NCBI GenBank assembly: GCA_052274345.1
Contig: DAVZGP010000001.1
Span: forward strand, 1-64,000
Direction of reading: 5' to 3'
Origin: Clostridium_AD sp937920395
GTDB taxonomy: Bacteria > Bacillota > Clostridia > Clostridiales > Clostridiaceae
Length of the DNA: 64,000 bases
The position numbers and the translations under genes are program-made. This document shows positions 53,661 to 63,726 of the stretch, piece after piece (positions within the stretch are counted from its first letter, which is position 1; each line of letters starts with the position of its first letter). The notes beneath the pieces are model-generated. The model was given only the letters and a program-made list of their open reading frames with translations. It did not search any database and had not been told where the DNA came from.

Positions 53661-53919
53661 GATTAATCTCATCCTTTAGCTTCGCATAAATTTCTTCACT
53701 TATTTTACCACCTAAATTTCGCTCTAATCTTTTTGTCTTATAGGATTTTTCAAAACATTCTATATTCATGCAAACATATGCACCTCTGCCTGGTTTTTTC
53801 CCTATCAAATCTATAGAGATTTCGCCTTCTTTACTATTGACTATACGCAATAATTCTTTCTTAGGTTTCATTTCCATGCACCCGGTACACATGCGCTGAG
53901 GTATTTTTTTAACTTTCAT
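53653..53919 (-). CDS. rnpM: YlxR family protein (RnpM)
   Basis: An 88-residue DUF448 protein; in Bacillus the homologue RnpM modulates RNase P. The signature RMCTGCMEMKPKKELLRIV is followed by GRGAYVC, and a second Cys pair lies in NIECF. The ATG is 7 nt after AGGTGA and 11 bases past the nusA stop. It overlaps ylxQ by 8 bases. Confidence 0.92.
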   Translation of the reverse strand: MKVKKIPQRMCTGCMEMKPKKELLRIVNSKEGEISIDLIGKKPGRGAYVCMNIECFEKSYKTKRLERNLGGKISEEIYAKLKDEINHE

Positions 53920-53930
53920 AAAACTATCAC

Positions 53931-55112
53931 CTACTCCTGCGTAATGGTTTCAATTACTTGATCTTGCTCTGATTGATCTTCAATCGTTTGATCTTTAACT
54001 ACTTGATTATCAATTGCTTCACTTTCATCTACTTCACTTTTAACTTCTTCATTTACGTCCATGTTGTATTGAGCTTGTGTTCTACTTTTTATATCTATTT
54101 TCCAACCAGTTAATCTCGCTGCTAACCTAACATTTTGACCTTCTTTTCCAATAGCTAAAGATAATTGATTATCCTCCACTATGACCTTTGCAGATTTAGA
54201 AGCTTCCTCAACTACTACATTTAATACTTTTGCAGGACTTAAAGCATTGGAAATATATTCTTCCGCTTTCTTACTCCATTTAATAATATCAATTTTTTCA
54301 TTTCTTAGTTCATTAACTATGCTTTGAACTCTTACGCCCTTAGGTCCAACGCATGCTCCCATAGCATCAACATTTTCATCATTTGAATATACTGCAATTT
54401 TAGTTCTTGAACCAGCTTCTCTTGATATGCTTTTAATCTCAACAACCCCACCAAAAACCTCTGGCACTTCTAATTCAAACAATCGTTTTACAAGACCTGG
54501 ATGAGTTCTCGACACTCCAACTTGAGCACCTTTAGTAGTGTTTTTAACTTCAACAATATATAATTTTAATTTTTCATTAAAATTATATTCCTCACCTGGC
54601 ATTTGTTCATTAGCTCCAAGTACAGCTTCAATTTTGCCTAAGTCTATAAATACATTGCCTCTGTCTTTTCTTATAACAATTCCGGTAATAATATCAAACT
54701 CTTTTGTTATAAATTCATTGTATATTATATTTCTTTCAGCTTCTTTAATTCTTTGAATAACTACTTGTTTTGCAGCTTGTGCAGCTATTCTTCCAAATTT
54801 TCTTGGAGTAACTTCAATATCAACAATATCACCTATTTGATATTTAGGGCTATATTCTTTAGATTCTTCAAGTGTTATTTCACTAGAATCCTCAACAACT
54901 TCTTCTACAACCGTCTTTTGACCATAAACATGTATTTCTCCTGTTTCTCTATTCATTGTTACTTTTACATCTTGACTATTATTTGATAGCGTAGCAAAAT
55001 TTTTCTTATACGCTGCAACTAATGCATCTTCTATAGTTTCAAAAAGTAAGTCTTCACTAATTCCCTTTTGATCCACAATCTCTCTCAATGCTTCAATAAA
55101 TTCTTGATTCAT
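53931..55112 (-). CDS. nusA: Transcription termination/antitermination protein NusA
   Basis: A 393-residue RNA polymerase factor that aids pausing and termination. N-terminal domain (FIEALREIVDQKGISEDLLFETIEDAL), S1 domain, and two KH domains (GACVGPKGVRVQSIVNELR, AIGKEGQNVRLAARLTGWKIDI). The tail after about residue 350 is acidic and glutamine-rich (DNQVVKDQTIEDQSEQDQ), not the AR repeats of proteobacteria. AAGGAGG lies before the ATG. First coding partner is rimP upstream. Confidence 0.96.
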   Translation of the reverse strand: MNQEFIEALREIVDQKGISEDLLFETIEDALVAAYKKNFATLSNNSQDVKVTMNRETGEIHVYGQKTVVEEVVEDSSEITLEESKEYSPKYQIGDIVDIEVTPRKFGRIAAQAAKQVVIQRIKEAERNIIYNEFITKEFDIITGIVIRKDRGNVFIDLGKIEAVLGANEQMPGEEYNFNEKLKLYIVEVKNTTKGAQVGVSRTHPGLVKRLFELEVPEVFGGVVEIKSISREAGSRTKIAVYSNDENVDAMGACVGPKGVRVQSIVNELRNEKIDIIKWSKKAEEYISNALSPAKVLNVVVEEASKSAKVIVEDNQLSLAIGKEGQNVRLAARLTGWKIDIKSRTQAQYNMDVNEEVKSEVDESEAIDNQVVKDQTIEDQSEQDQVIETITQE

Positions 55113-55128
55113 TTTAATAACTTCCTCC

Positions 55129-55590
55129 TTACAGCACTGGTTTTAAACTTACGATGGAAATATTTTCTTTTGGAATAATTATATTGTTCCCATCATATTG
55201 AATTTCTATTTGTACATCAGAAAATCCTACTAAATCGCCCTCAAGTTTTTTAGTTCCCTCATATAAGCTCTTTAAATTAACTAGTACATTCTGACCTATG
55301 TATTTTTTTAGATGATTATCATCATATAAAATTCTCTCGATTCCTGGTGAGGATACTTCTAAACAGTAACTATCTGTTATTGGATCTTCAACATCTAATA
55401 TTTCGCTTATTCCTCTACTAGTTTTTTCGCAGTCTTCCAAAGATATTCCATTTGAACTATCTATATAAATTCTTAAATAATTTTCTCCAGCTTCTTTTAC
55501 ATACTCCAAATGATATAATTCACAATTGTTTTTTTCAACTATTGGCAAAGCTATTTTTCTAAGCTTTTGCAACAAGGTATCATTTCTCAT
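55129..55590 (-). CDS. rimP: Ribosome maturation factor RimP
   Basis: A 153-residue protein for 30S subunit assembly. CELYHLEYVKEAGENYLRIYIDS, LEDCEKTSRGISEILD and YCLEVSSPGIERIL are diagnostic. It opens the rimP-nusA-rnpM-ylxQ-infB-rbfA-nrnA-truB-ribF operon. AAGGAGGG lies before the ATG. A double hairpin between polC and rimP (55658-55712) isolates it from the upstream unit. Confidence 0.95.
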   Translation of the reverse strand: MRNDTLLQKLRKIALPIVEKNNCELYHLEYVKEAGENYLRIYIDSSNGISLEDCEKTSRGISEILDVEDPITDSYCLEVSSPGIERILYDDNHLKKYIGQNVLVNLKSLYEGTKKLEGDLVGFSDVQIEIQYDGNNIIIPKENISIVSLKPVL

Positions 55591-55657
55591 TCTAACACCC
55601 TCCTTTTATTAGTATTTTATACTATTATTAGCATAATCAACCATAATATTATAATTA

Positions 55658-55680
55658 AAACGCAACCATGAGTTGCGTTT
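55658..55680 (-). terminator. Second of two tandem terminators between polC and rimP
   Basis: AAACGCAAC (55658-55666) pairs perfectly with GTTGCGTTT (55672-55680), 5-base loop, followed by T-rich sequence on the minus strand. Confidence 0.82.
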
Positions 55681-55688
55681 CAATAAAT

Positions 55689-55712
55689 AGAGAGTAGGCG
55701 GGCCTACTCTCT
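55689..55712 (-). terminator. First of two tandem terminators between polC and rimP
   Basis: GAGAGTAGG (55690-55698) pairs perfectly with CCTACTCTC (55703-55711), 4-base GC loop, followed by TATTTATTG on the minus strand. Confidence 0.82.
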
Positions 55713-55793
55713 TTCAATAAAATAACTAGCGATAACTAATATCTATTATTCTATCATATAAAATCAGCTATTTCAAGGACTAATTACATTTCC

Positions 55794-58700
55794 CTAAAAA
55801 AACGATAACTGATTCGTGTCAGGAAGATCCTTTAAACACCCATGATTATTTAATGATTCAATAACTGTTTTAGACACTTTGCACCGAGTTCTCAAATCTT
55901 CTTTTGATATGAACTCTCCGTTTACTCTTTCTAGTACTATACTTTTAGCAGCGTTTTCTCCTACTCCTTCAAGCGCATTTAAAGGAGGTCTTAGTGACTC
56001 TTCTTCAATTGTAAATTTAACTGACTCTGATTTATAAATATCTACATTTAATAATTTAATCCCTCTTTTATACATTTCAAAAGATAACTCAAGAGCTGTT
56101 AGAAGCCCTTTTTCTTTAACTCCTATATCCTTACCTAGAGCTTCAAGTTCATCTATTTTAACTCTTATAGCACTCTCACCTTTTACTATTAAATTTGCAT
56201 CAAAATCATCTGCTCTTATAGTAAAGAATGTAGCGTAATATTCTTTCGGATAATAAACCTTATAGTATGCTATTCTAACGGCCATCATTACATAGGCTAC
56301 TGCATGACCTTTAGGAAACATATACTTTATCTTTTTACATGAGCCTATATACCAATCCGGAACGTCATGTTCTTTCATTATTTTCTCATGTTCTTCTGAA
56401 AGTCCCTTACCTTTTCGTACTTTCTCCATGATAGTAAAAGCAGTTTTTGGTGGTAAGTTTTTCTGCATTAAATAAACCATTATATCATCTCTGGTAGAAA
56501 TACAATCTTTAAGTGTTGTAAATCCTTCTTTGATATAAAATTGTGCGTTATTAATCCATACATCTGTACCATGAGATAATCCTGAAATTCTAACCAAATC
56601 AGAAAACGATTTTGGTTGTGTATCTAAAAGCATTTGTCTTACAAATTTTGTACCGAATTCCGGAACACCATAACTTCCCACTTCACAACCTAATTCTTTT
56701 GGTGTAAGTCCTAATGCCGAAGGTGACGTAAATAAGCTTATGACATTATCATCAGATAAAGGGATAGTTAGAGGATCAAGTCCTGTTAAATCCTGAAGCA
56801 TTTTAAGCATTGTGGGATCATCATGACCAAGTATATCCAGCTTTAATAATCTTCCGCTTATGGAATGGTAATCAAAATGTGTAGTAATAATATCTGATGT
56901 TGGATCATCCGCCGGGTGCTGAACTGGGCAAAAATTATATATTTCATTGTCGCTCGGAACAACCATTATTCCACCTGGATGTTGTCCTGACGTTCTCTTA
57001 ACACCTGTGCATCCAAGCACTAGTCTTTCAATTTCAGCTTGAGGCACCATAATGTCTTTTTCATTTAGATATTTTTTCACATAACCATAAGCAGTTTTCT
57101 CAGCAATCGTTCCAATTGTTCCTGCCTTGAAAGTATGACCCTTACCAAACAGAACCTCTGTATACCTGTGTATGTCTGCTTGATTATCGCCTGAAAAGTT
57201 TAAATCTATATCCGGTTCTTTATCCCCTTCAAATCCTAAGAATGTTTCAAATGGAATATCAAAACCGTCTTTTTTATATAAGGTTCCACAATCAGGACAT
57301 TCTTTATCCGGCAAATCTGCACCTGAACCAATGGATCCATCTAAAATAAATTCGCTCTTTTTGCAATTTGGACATATATAATGTGGTGGAAGTCCATTTA
57401 CTTCTGTTATATTAGACATATTAGCCGCAAAAGAAGATCCAACAGACCCTCTCGAACCTACCAAATAACCATCTGAAAGTGATTTTGCTACTAATTTTTC
57501 AGCAATTAAGTAAAGTACTGCATATCCATTACCAATAATTGAGTGTAATTCTTTTTCCAATCTTTTCTGAACTATCTCTGGTAATGGATCCCCATATATT
57601 GAATGAACTTTATCAGATGTCATCTTTCTAATATCTTCTTCTGCACCTGGTATTTTAGGTGTAAAAGTTCCATCAGGTATTGGTTTTACAAACTCTATCA
57701 TTTCAGCAACTTTATTTGGATTATAAATCACCACTTCTTTGCATTTTTTTTCTCCTAAATATGAAAATTCACTTAGCATCTCATTTGTTGTTTTAAAATA
57801 TAATGGTGGTTGATCATCCGCATCCGAAAATCCTTTGCCTGCCATTAAAATTTTTCTAAAAACCGCATCTGAAGGTTCTAAAAAATGTACATCTCCTGTA
57901 GCAACTACCGGCATATTATTTTTATCACCAATAGCACATATTCTTCTATTAATATCCATTAATTCATTTTCATCTTTTACTATTCCATTCTTAATCATAA
58001 ATTTGTTATTTAATAAAGGTTGTATTTCTAAATAATCATAAAACTCTACTATTTTATTGATTTCTTCATTAGATTTTCCTTGAAGAACCACCTTATATAC
58101 TTGTCCAGCTTCGCACGCTGATCCAACTATAAGGCCCTCTCTGTACTTTTCAATCAAAGTTTTAGGAAGCCTTGGTCTTCTATGAAAATATTCTAAATTT
58201 GAGAATGAAATAAGCTTATAAAGATTCTTTAATCCTACTTGGTTCTTCACCAAAATAATTACATGATAAGTATTTGCCTTATTTACATTAAAATCAGCCA
58301 AAAATTCTTTGTTTAAAGTATCCAGATCTAAAATATTCTTTTCGCGAAGTAACCCAAAGCAATGCAATAGTATATCCGCAGTAGCTTTAGCATCATCTAT
58401 AGCTCTGTGATGATTTTCAAGGGTTATACCAAGATATTTAGCTACTGTATTTAACTTAAACGTCTTAAGATCTTTAAGTAGATATTTAGCTAAAGGGATT
58501 GTATCCATAATTGCACTTTCAAACTTCAAATTTAACCTCTCTGAATTCTTTTTAATAAAAGATGCATCGAAATCAGAATTATGTGCTACTAAAACGCTGT
58601 CTTTTGCAAACTCTAAAAAATTAGGAAGTACTTTTTCAATAGAGTCCGCATCCGATACATTATCATTTGTAATTCCAGTTAGTTCTATAATTTTATAAGG

Positions 58701-60128
58701 TATATCTATCCCTGGATTTACAAACTCACTAAACCTATCTACTATTTTTCCATTTTCTATTTTTAATGCACCAATTTCTATAATCTTATCATTTTCACTA
58801 GATAACCCCGTTGTTTCTATATCAAAGACTACAAAACTATCATCTAAAGTTTCATCTTTATTATTAATAACAATTGGTACTCCATCATCTACAAGGTAAC
58901 CCTCAACCCCATAGATAACTTTAATTTTATTCTTTTTAGCAGCGTCCATAGCTTCAGGAAATGCTTGAACTACACCATGATCAGTTATTGCTACTGCATT
59001 ATGTCCCCACATAGCTGCTCTTTCAACAAGTTTAGATGCAGGGCTCATACCATCCATAGCACTCATTTGTGTATGAAGATGAAGTTCAACCCTTTTCTCC
59101 TGAGCAGTATCCATTCTTTGTATTTTTTTTAGTTTAACTATATCTCTAGCCATAACTACAACTTCTCTTGCATAAGTATCATAACTTGCTTCGCCTCGTA
59201 CCTTACAAAAAAGTCCAACTTTAATTTCTTCCATCATTTTTTCTACTTCTTTAGGCTTTGGAAAACATTTCACTGTAATCGAACTAGAATAATCTGTAAT
59301 ATAAAATGTTATGATTATTCTTCCAGTTTTAGTTTCAATTATCTTCACCTTAAAAATATCGCCACAAACACAAATTATTCCAGAAGTCTCGCTTATATCT
59401 TTTATTTCTATACTTTCATCATTAATATTTCTTCCCATTATTGTATTTTTATCGGCAACCTCACCCTTTTTGTAGAAAGGTTTACTAAACTTGTTTGCTT
59501 TGTAACCATTATTATCATTGTTTTGGGCTGTAGCACGAGGCTTGTCTGTCTTTTCTATATTTATATTTTTAACTATTTCATTAATAATAATTTCATTTTC
59601 TTTTTCTTTTTTCATGAAAAAATCATCCTTAGAAAGTTCACTGTTATGTTCTAATTTAACTACTGAATTAACTCCAAACATATCGTTTATAGTGTTTTTT
59701 ATAAGAACTTCTATATTCTTATCTCTTAAAATTTTGCACATAAAATCATTGCCACACTGAATTTTAAGTACACCATTTTCAATTATTCTAGTTGATTTAA
59801 GTAAGCTGTCCTTACTTGATGGCTCTGAAATAGATATTACATTTACTACATCCAGCCAAAACTTATCTTTTACATCTTCTATAGTTGCATTTGATACATC
59901 CCTGTAACAAATTAACTGTATATCGTTAAAACTACATAATCGTTTTGATATAATCTTTTTAATTATTAATTTTTTATTATCATCTGTATCCTCAAAAGAT
60001 TTAATGATTACCCTTAATTTATTGCTTTTTTTAAGGTACTGAACCCTTAACACCTTAATATCATCTACTAATGTTTCATCATTTAAATCAAAATCATTTT
60101 TCAACATTTCAGCTAGGCTTGCGTTCAT
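55794..60128 (-). CDS. polC: DNA polymerase III alpha subunit, PolC type
   Basis: A 1444-residue replicative polymerase of Firmicutes with built-in proofreading. Order: N-terminal domain; OB fold (about 240-335); PHP part 1 with VELHLHTQMSAMDG; an inserted DEDD exonuclease (VVFDIETTGLSS, HNSDFDASF, HHRAIDDAKATADI; about 425-600); the palm with GSRGSVGSSF and EPDIDLNFSGD; a zinc finger (CPNCKKSEF and CPDCGTLY); then fingers and the C-terminal region. Length is usual. AGGAGG precedes the ATG. Follows ispG by 24 bases and ends at a double terminator. Confidence 0.97.
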   Translation of the reverse strand: MNASLAEMLKNDFDLNDETLVDDIKVLRVQYLKKSNKLRVIIKSFEDTDDNKKLIIKKIISKRLCSFNDIQLICYRDVSNATIEDVKDKFWLDVVNVISISEPSSKDSLLKSTRIIENGVLKIQCGNDFMCKILRDKNIEVLIKNTINDMFGVNSVVKLEHNSELSKDDFFMKKEKENEIIINEIVKNINIEKTDKPRATAQNNDNNGYKANKFSKPFYKKGEVADKNTIMGRNINDESIEIKDISETSGIICVCGDIFKVKIIETKTGRIIITFYITDYSSSITVKCFPKPKEVEKMMEEIKVGLFCKVRGEASYDTYAREVVVMARDIVKLKKIQRMDTAQEKRVELHLHTQMSAMDGMSPASKLVERAAMWGHNAVAITDHGVVQAFPEAMDAAKKNKIKVIYGVEGYLVDDGVPIVINNKDETLDDSFVVFDIETTGLSSENDKIIEIGALKIENGKIVDRFSEFVNPGIDIPYKIIELTGITNDNVSDADSIEKVLPNFLEFAKDSVLVAHNSDFDASFIKKNSERLNLKFESAIMDTIPLAKYLLKDLKTFKLNTVAKYLGITLENHHRAIDDAKATADILLHCFGLLREKNILDLDTLNKEFLADFNVNKANTYHVIILVKNQVGLKNLYKLISFSNLEYFHRRPRLPKTLIEKYREGLIVGSACEAGQVYKVVLQGKSNEEINKIVEFYDYLEIQPLLNNKFMIKNGIVKDENELMDINRRICAIGDKNNMPVVATGDVHFLEPSDAVFRKILMAGKGFSDADDQPPLYFKTTNEMLSEFSYLGEKKCKEVVIYNPNKVAEMIEFVKPIPDGTFTPKIPGAEEDIRKMTSDKVHSIYGDPLPEIVQKRLEKELHSIIGNGYAVLYLIAEKLVAKSLSDGYLVGSRGSVGSSFAANMSNITEVNGLPPHYICPNCKKSEFILDGSIGSGADLPDKECPDCGTLYKKDGFDIPFETFLGFEGDKEPDIDLNFSGDNQADIHRYTEVLFGKGHTFKAGTIGTIAEKTAYGYVKKYLNEKDIMVPQAEIERLVLGCTGVKRTSGQHPGGIMVVPSDNEIYNFCPVQHPADDPTSDIITTHFDYHSISGRLLKLDILGHDDPTMLKMLQDLTGLDPLTIPLSDDNVISLFTSPSALGLTPKELGCEVGSYGVPEFGTKFVRQMLLDTQPKSFSDLVRISGLSHGTDVWINNAQFYIKEGFTTLKDCISTRDDIMVYLMQKNLPPKTAFTIMEKVRKGKGLSEEHEKIMKEHDVPDWYIGSCKKIKYMFPKGHAVAYVMMAVRIAYYKVYYPKEYYATFFTIRADDFDANLIVKGESAIRVKIDELEALGKDIGVKEKGLLTALELSFEMYKRGIKLLNVDIYKSESVKFTIEEESLRPPLNALEGVGENAAKSIVLERVNGEFISKEDLRTRCKVSKTVIESLNNHGCLKDLPDTNQLSFF

Positions 60129-60152
60129 TAATATTCCTCCTGGGAAGACATG

Positions 60153-61202
60153 TTATAAATTATTTACCTCACGTATAAGTTCTTCTACTAAATCTTCTTC
60201 CTTAACAGTTTTAATTATTTTACCTTTTTTAAATATGAGCCCAACTCCATCTCCGCCAGCGATACCAATATCAGCTTCTCTTGCTTCGCCTGGCCCATTG
60301 ACTACGCATCCCATTACTGCAATTTTTATATTTTTATTGCAAAATTCCAATCTCTTTTCTACTTCATTCGTAATCTTTATAAGATTAATTTGTGTTCTAC
60401 CACATGTTGGACACGATACAAATTTAATCCCATCATCTATATAACCTAATGATTTTAGGATTTCTATTCCAACCTTAACCTCATCTACTACATCTCCAGT
60501 TAGTGATACCCTAATAGTATCCCCTATTCCTTCAGATAGTAGGGCTCCAATTCCAACACTTGATTTTATTGTTCCTCTCCAAGTAGTTCCAGCCTCAGTA
60601 ACTCCAAGATGAAGTGGATAATCTACCTTGCCCGATAATAATTTATAACTTTCAATCATCATAACAACATCTGATGATTTTATAGAAATAACTATATCAT
60701 AAAAATTTAAACTTTCAAGTATCTTAACATGTTTTAGTGCACTTTCAACTAAAGCCTGCGCACATACATGACCATACTTTTGAAGAATATCTTTTTCGAG
60801 TGATCCTGAATTCACCCCAATTCTAATTGGTATACCCTTAGCTTTAGCCGCATCTGCCACTAATTTTATTCGATCAATGCTTCCAATATTACCGGGATTA
60901 ATTCTTAGTTTAGATACTCCATTCTCAATAACTTTTAATGCTAGCCTATAATCAAAATGTATATCTGCTACCAATGGTATATGAATTCCCTTCATTATAT
61001 CTTTAATCGCCTCAGCAGCTACCATATCGGGCACCGCACAGCGCACAATGTCACAGCCTACCTTTTCTAACTCAAGTATTTGTTTTATCGTAGCCTCTGC
61101 ATCTCGAGTATCAGTGTTCGTCATTGATTGCACTGCAACCTTTGAATTACCACCTATATATATATTACCAATTTTGATTTTTTTTGTTTTTCTAGCTTTC
61201 AT
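60153..61202 (-). CDS. ispG: 4-hydroxy-3-methylbut-2-en-1-yl diphosphate synthase
   Basis: A 349-residue iron-sulfur enzyme, sixth step of the MEP pathway. A TIM barrel with VAVQSMTNTDTRD, LVADIHFDYRLA, LRINPGNIG and GVNSGSL; the C-terminal cluster domain has FVSCPTCGRTQINL and VMGCVVNGPGEAREADIGIAGG with three cluster Cys. ATG 61202 lies 9 nt from AGGAG; an ATG three codons earlier overlaps it. Direct neighbours dxr and rseP make an isoprenoid-linked operon; ispH lies 38 kb away in the window. Confidence 0.96.
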   Translation of the reverse strand: MKARKTKKIKIGNIYIGGNSKVAVQSMTNTDTRDAEATIKQILELEKVGCDIVRCAVPDMVAAEAIKDIMKGIHIPLVADIHFDYRLALKVIENGVSKLRINPGNIGSIDRIKLVADAAKAKGIPIRIGVNSGSLEKDILQKYGHVCAQALVESALKHVKILESLNFYDIVISIKSSDVVMMIESYKLLSGKVDYPLHLGVTEAGTTWRGTIKSSVGIGALLSEGIGDTIRVSLTGDVVDEVKVGIEILKSLGYIDDGIKFVSCPTCGRTQINLIKITNEVEKRLEFCNKNIKIAVMGCVVNGPGEAREADIGIAGGDGVGLIFKKGKIIKTVKEEDLVEELIREVNNL

Positions 61203-61214
61203 AATTTTCATCTC

Positions 61215-62252
61215 CTAAAATTTTAGCGGACTAACTATATCTTTAATAACTACTACCACCATTAACGCCATCAAAAACATAAATCCAATATAATTTATTG
61301 TTCCCACCTTATTATCATCTAATTTCTTACCTGATATTATTTCAAATAACAACATAAAAATCCATCCTCCATCTAAGGCTGGGAAAGGTATTATATTAAA
61401 TATTCCTAATTGCACACTCATTAATGCAGTAAAGTAAAGTAGCGTTGTAAATCCACTTTGTGCAGCTTTAGTTGAAATTCTCATTATACTTATAGGTCCA
61501 CCCACATCAGAACTTGAAAACTGACCCTTAAACATGGTACCAAAAACACCAAAAGTTTGTTTTGCAGTATCAACAGTTTGGCTAAATCCGTATCCTACCG
61601 CTTCTCCAAAGTTTAATTTTTTTTCTAAGCCGGAAGTAGCAATTCCTATCATATATCTATCTTCCTTCAAATTTTTAACTGGTTTTAAAGAAATATCTAT
61701 TAACTTTGAATCTCTAAGTACTTCAATATTCATACTTTGGCCTTTAGATACATAAACAATATTTATAAATTCATCCCATCTATTTATTTTAACTTTATCA
61801 ATTTTAGTAATTTTATCTCCTACCTTTAGTCCAGAATGCATAGCTGGGCTATTAGAAACTACTTGCCCTATTATTGGTAATACATATCCTTTTGCAGCAC
61901 CTACAATAGCAAATAAAACTACTGCCAAGACTAAATTCATAATTGCTCCAGCGGAAACTATACTTAGCTTTTGAACTGGTGTTTTATTAGTGAAAGATCT
62001 AGGATCACTGCTGCTTTCTTCTTCACCTTCCATTTTAACATATCCACCAACAGGAAACGCTTTAATTAAATACTCTGTTTCCTTTCCTTTTATTCCAAAC
62101 AGTTTCGGACCCATTCCTAAGGAAAATTCGCTTACCGTTACCCCATTTAACTTGCACATAATAAAATGACCCAATTCATGTATTATAACTAAAAGACTAA
62201 AAGCTAAAACAGCCATAATAATATATGGTATATTAGGTAAAATACTACTCAT
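61215..62252 (-). CDS. rseP: RIP metalloprotease RseP/RasP
   Basis: A 345-residue site-2-type intramembrane zinc protease. The catalytic HELGHF lies in the first membrane helix, a PDZ domain (IGQVVSNSPAMHSGLKVGDKITKI) follows at about 125-190, and the third zinc ligand region is in NIIPFPALDGGWI. Four membrane helices. In Bacillus, RasP cleaves anti-sigma factors and leftover signal peptides. Start ATG 62252, 10 nt from GGGAGG; ATG 62258 is alternative. Lies between dxr and ispG. Confidence 0.94.
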   Translation of the reverse strand: MSSILPNIPYIIMAVLAFSLLVIIHELGHFIMCKLNGVTVSEFSLGMGPKLFGIKGKETEYLIKAFPVGGYVKMEGEEESSSDPRSFTNKTPVQKLSIVSAGAIMNLVLAVVLFAIVGAAKGYVLPIIGQVVSNSPAMHSGLKVGDKITKIDKVKINRWDEFINIVYVSKGQSMNIEVLRDSKLIDISLKPVKNLKEDRYMIGIATSGLEKKLNFGEAVGYGFSQTVDTAKQTFGVFGTMFKGQFSSSDVGGPISIMRISTKAAQSGFTTLLYFTALMSVQLGIFNIIPFPALDGGWIFMLLFEIISGKKLDDNKVGTINYIGFMFLMALMVVVVIKDIVSPLKF

Positions 62253-62266
62253 AACCATTTTCCTCC

Positions 62267-63427
62267 CTATTTTCCATCATAATTATTTTTTATATATTCC
62301 CTAACCTTTAAATCAACGTCTAAAATTTCTTCTAGAGTTGGTTTAATCTTGTGATCAAACTTATTCATACATTTTTCTATAATATCTTCTATTTGGAGAT
62401 ATCCGATTTTATAGTCTAAGAATAGTCCAACAGCTACCTCATTTGCAGCATTCATAATAGCCGGCATATTTCCACCCATTTTAGCTGCTTTCAATGCTAA
62501 TTTAAGACATTTAAATGTATCACTATCAGGTTTTTCAAAAGTTAATGTACCAATATTATAAAAATCTAATTTATCGATGACAGCACTGTTTCTCTTAGGA
62601 TAATTTATAGCATATTGAATTGGAAGCCTCATATCAGTAGAACTCATTTGTGCTATTATGCTACCATCAATATACTCAACCATAGAATGTATTACACTTT
62701 GTGGATGTACTACCACTTGTATACTTTCATAATCCATTCCAAATAGCCAATGTGCTTCTATAACCTCAAGTCCCTTATTCATAAGTGTTGACGAATCAAC
62801 TGATATTTTTTTACCCATTCTCCATTTGGGATGTTTAATCGCATCTTCTGGTCTTATATCTATTAATTGTTTTCTACTTTTGCCTCTGAATGGGCCACCA
62901 GATGCTGTTATTATTATCTTATTAACATTTTTAAGCTTATTTCCTTGTAAACATTGAAAAATAGCACCATGTTCTGAATCAACCGGTAAAATATTTACAT
63001 TGTTTCTTTTAGCAGCTTCCATGACGAGTTCTCCCGCGGCAACCAGCGTTTCCTTATTAGCTAAAGCAATATCTTTTCCTGCATTAATAGCTTTTATAGT
63101 AGGGACGAGTCCTATCATTCCTACAACTGAAGTTACTACAACATCAACTTCAGGTAAAGTACTTATATAATTTAAGCCATCTAATCCATGCAATATTTCA
63201 GTTGGATACTTTTTAAAACTACAATATTTTTTAAGTTTCAATGAAGCCCCCTCATCCATCATGGCAACATATTTAGGTTTAAATTCCTCTATAATAGGTA
63301 TTATTTTCTCATAATTAGTATTTGCAGAAATTCCAATAATAATAAAGTTTTTAATATCCGATCGAATAACATCTAAAGTTTGAGTTCCAATTGATCCCGT
63401 AACCCCTAAAATAGTAAGTTTTTTCAT
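62267..63427 (-). CDS. dxr: 1-deoxy-D-xylulose 5-phosphate reductoisomerase
   Basis: A 386-residue NADPH enzyme converting DXP to MEP. GVTGSIGTQTLDVI binds NADPH; LANKETLVAAGELV, PVDSEHGAIFQCLQG with the metal ligands, ASGGPFRG, HPKWRMGKKISVDSSTLMNKGLEVIEAHWLF complete the active site. GGAGAG lies before the ATG. It is the first committed MEP gene of the cdsA-dxr-rseP-ispG-polC order. Confidence 0.97.
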   Translation of the reverse strand: MKKLTILGVTGSIGTQTLDVIRSDIKNFIIIGISANTNYEKIIPIIEEFKPKYVAMMDEGASLKLKKYCSFKKYPTEILHGLDGLNYISTLPEVDVVVTSVVGMIGLVPTIKAINAGKDIALANKETLVAAGELVMEAAKRNNVNILPVDSEHGAIFQCLQGNKLKNVNKIIITASGGPFRGKSRKQLIDIRPEDAIKHPKWRMGKKISVDSSTLMNKGLEVIEAHWLFGMDYESIQVVVHPQSVIHSMVEYIDGSIIAQMSSTDMRLPIQYAINYPKRNSAVIDKLDFYNIGTLTFEKPDSDTFKCLKLALKAAKMGGNMPAIMNAANEVAVGLFLDYKIGYLQIEDIIEKCMNKFDHKIKPTLEEILDVDLKVREYIKNNYDGK

Positions 63428-63726
63428 TTAATCTCTCCATCCCTATAATGCTATAATTTACAATTATTATGCCATTAAAATTAAAAATACTACTACTACA
63501 CATTATATGTAATTATATTCCAAATAAAATACAATGTCTTTGTTAATATTTACAATTTTTTTCTATTATTTTGCATATTAGCAGTATTAAATATAACATA
63601 GTTATTTATTCATGGTGCTTTGTGTAATAATAAAATCATATAAAGTCATCAATGCCAATTCATTACGAATTATTTTTTTGCATTCTGCCCAAATATGATT
63701 TTTTTTAAGAAACAAACTATATAAAT
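63428..63726. other. Intergenic region between cdsA and dxr
   Basis: 299 bases, very AT-rich, no coding evidence. TATAAT-like hexamers occur upstream of dxr (near 63500-63520), but none has a well spaced -35. No terminator after cdsA could be recognised. Confidence 0.5.
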
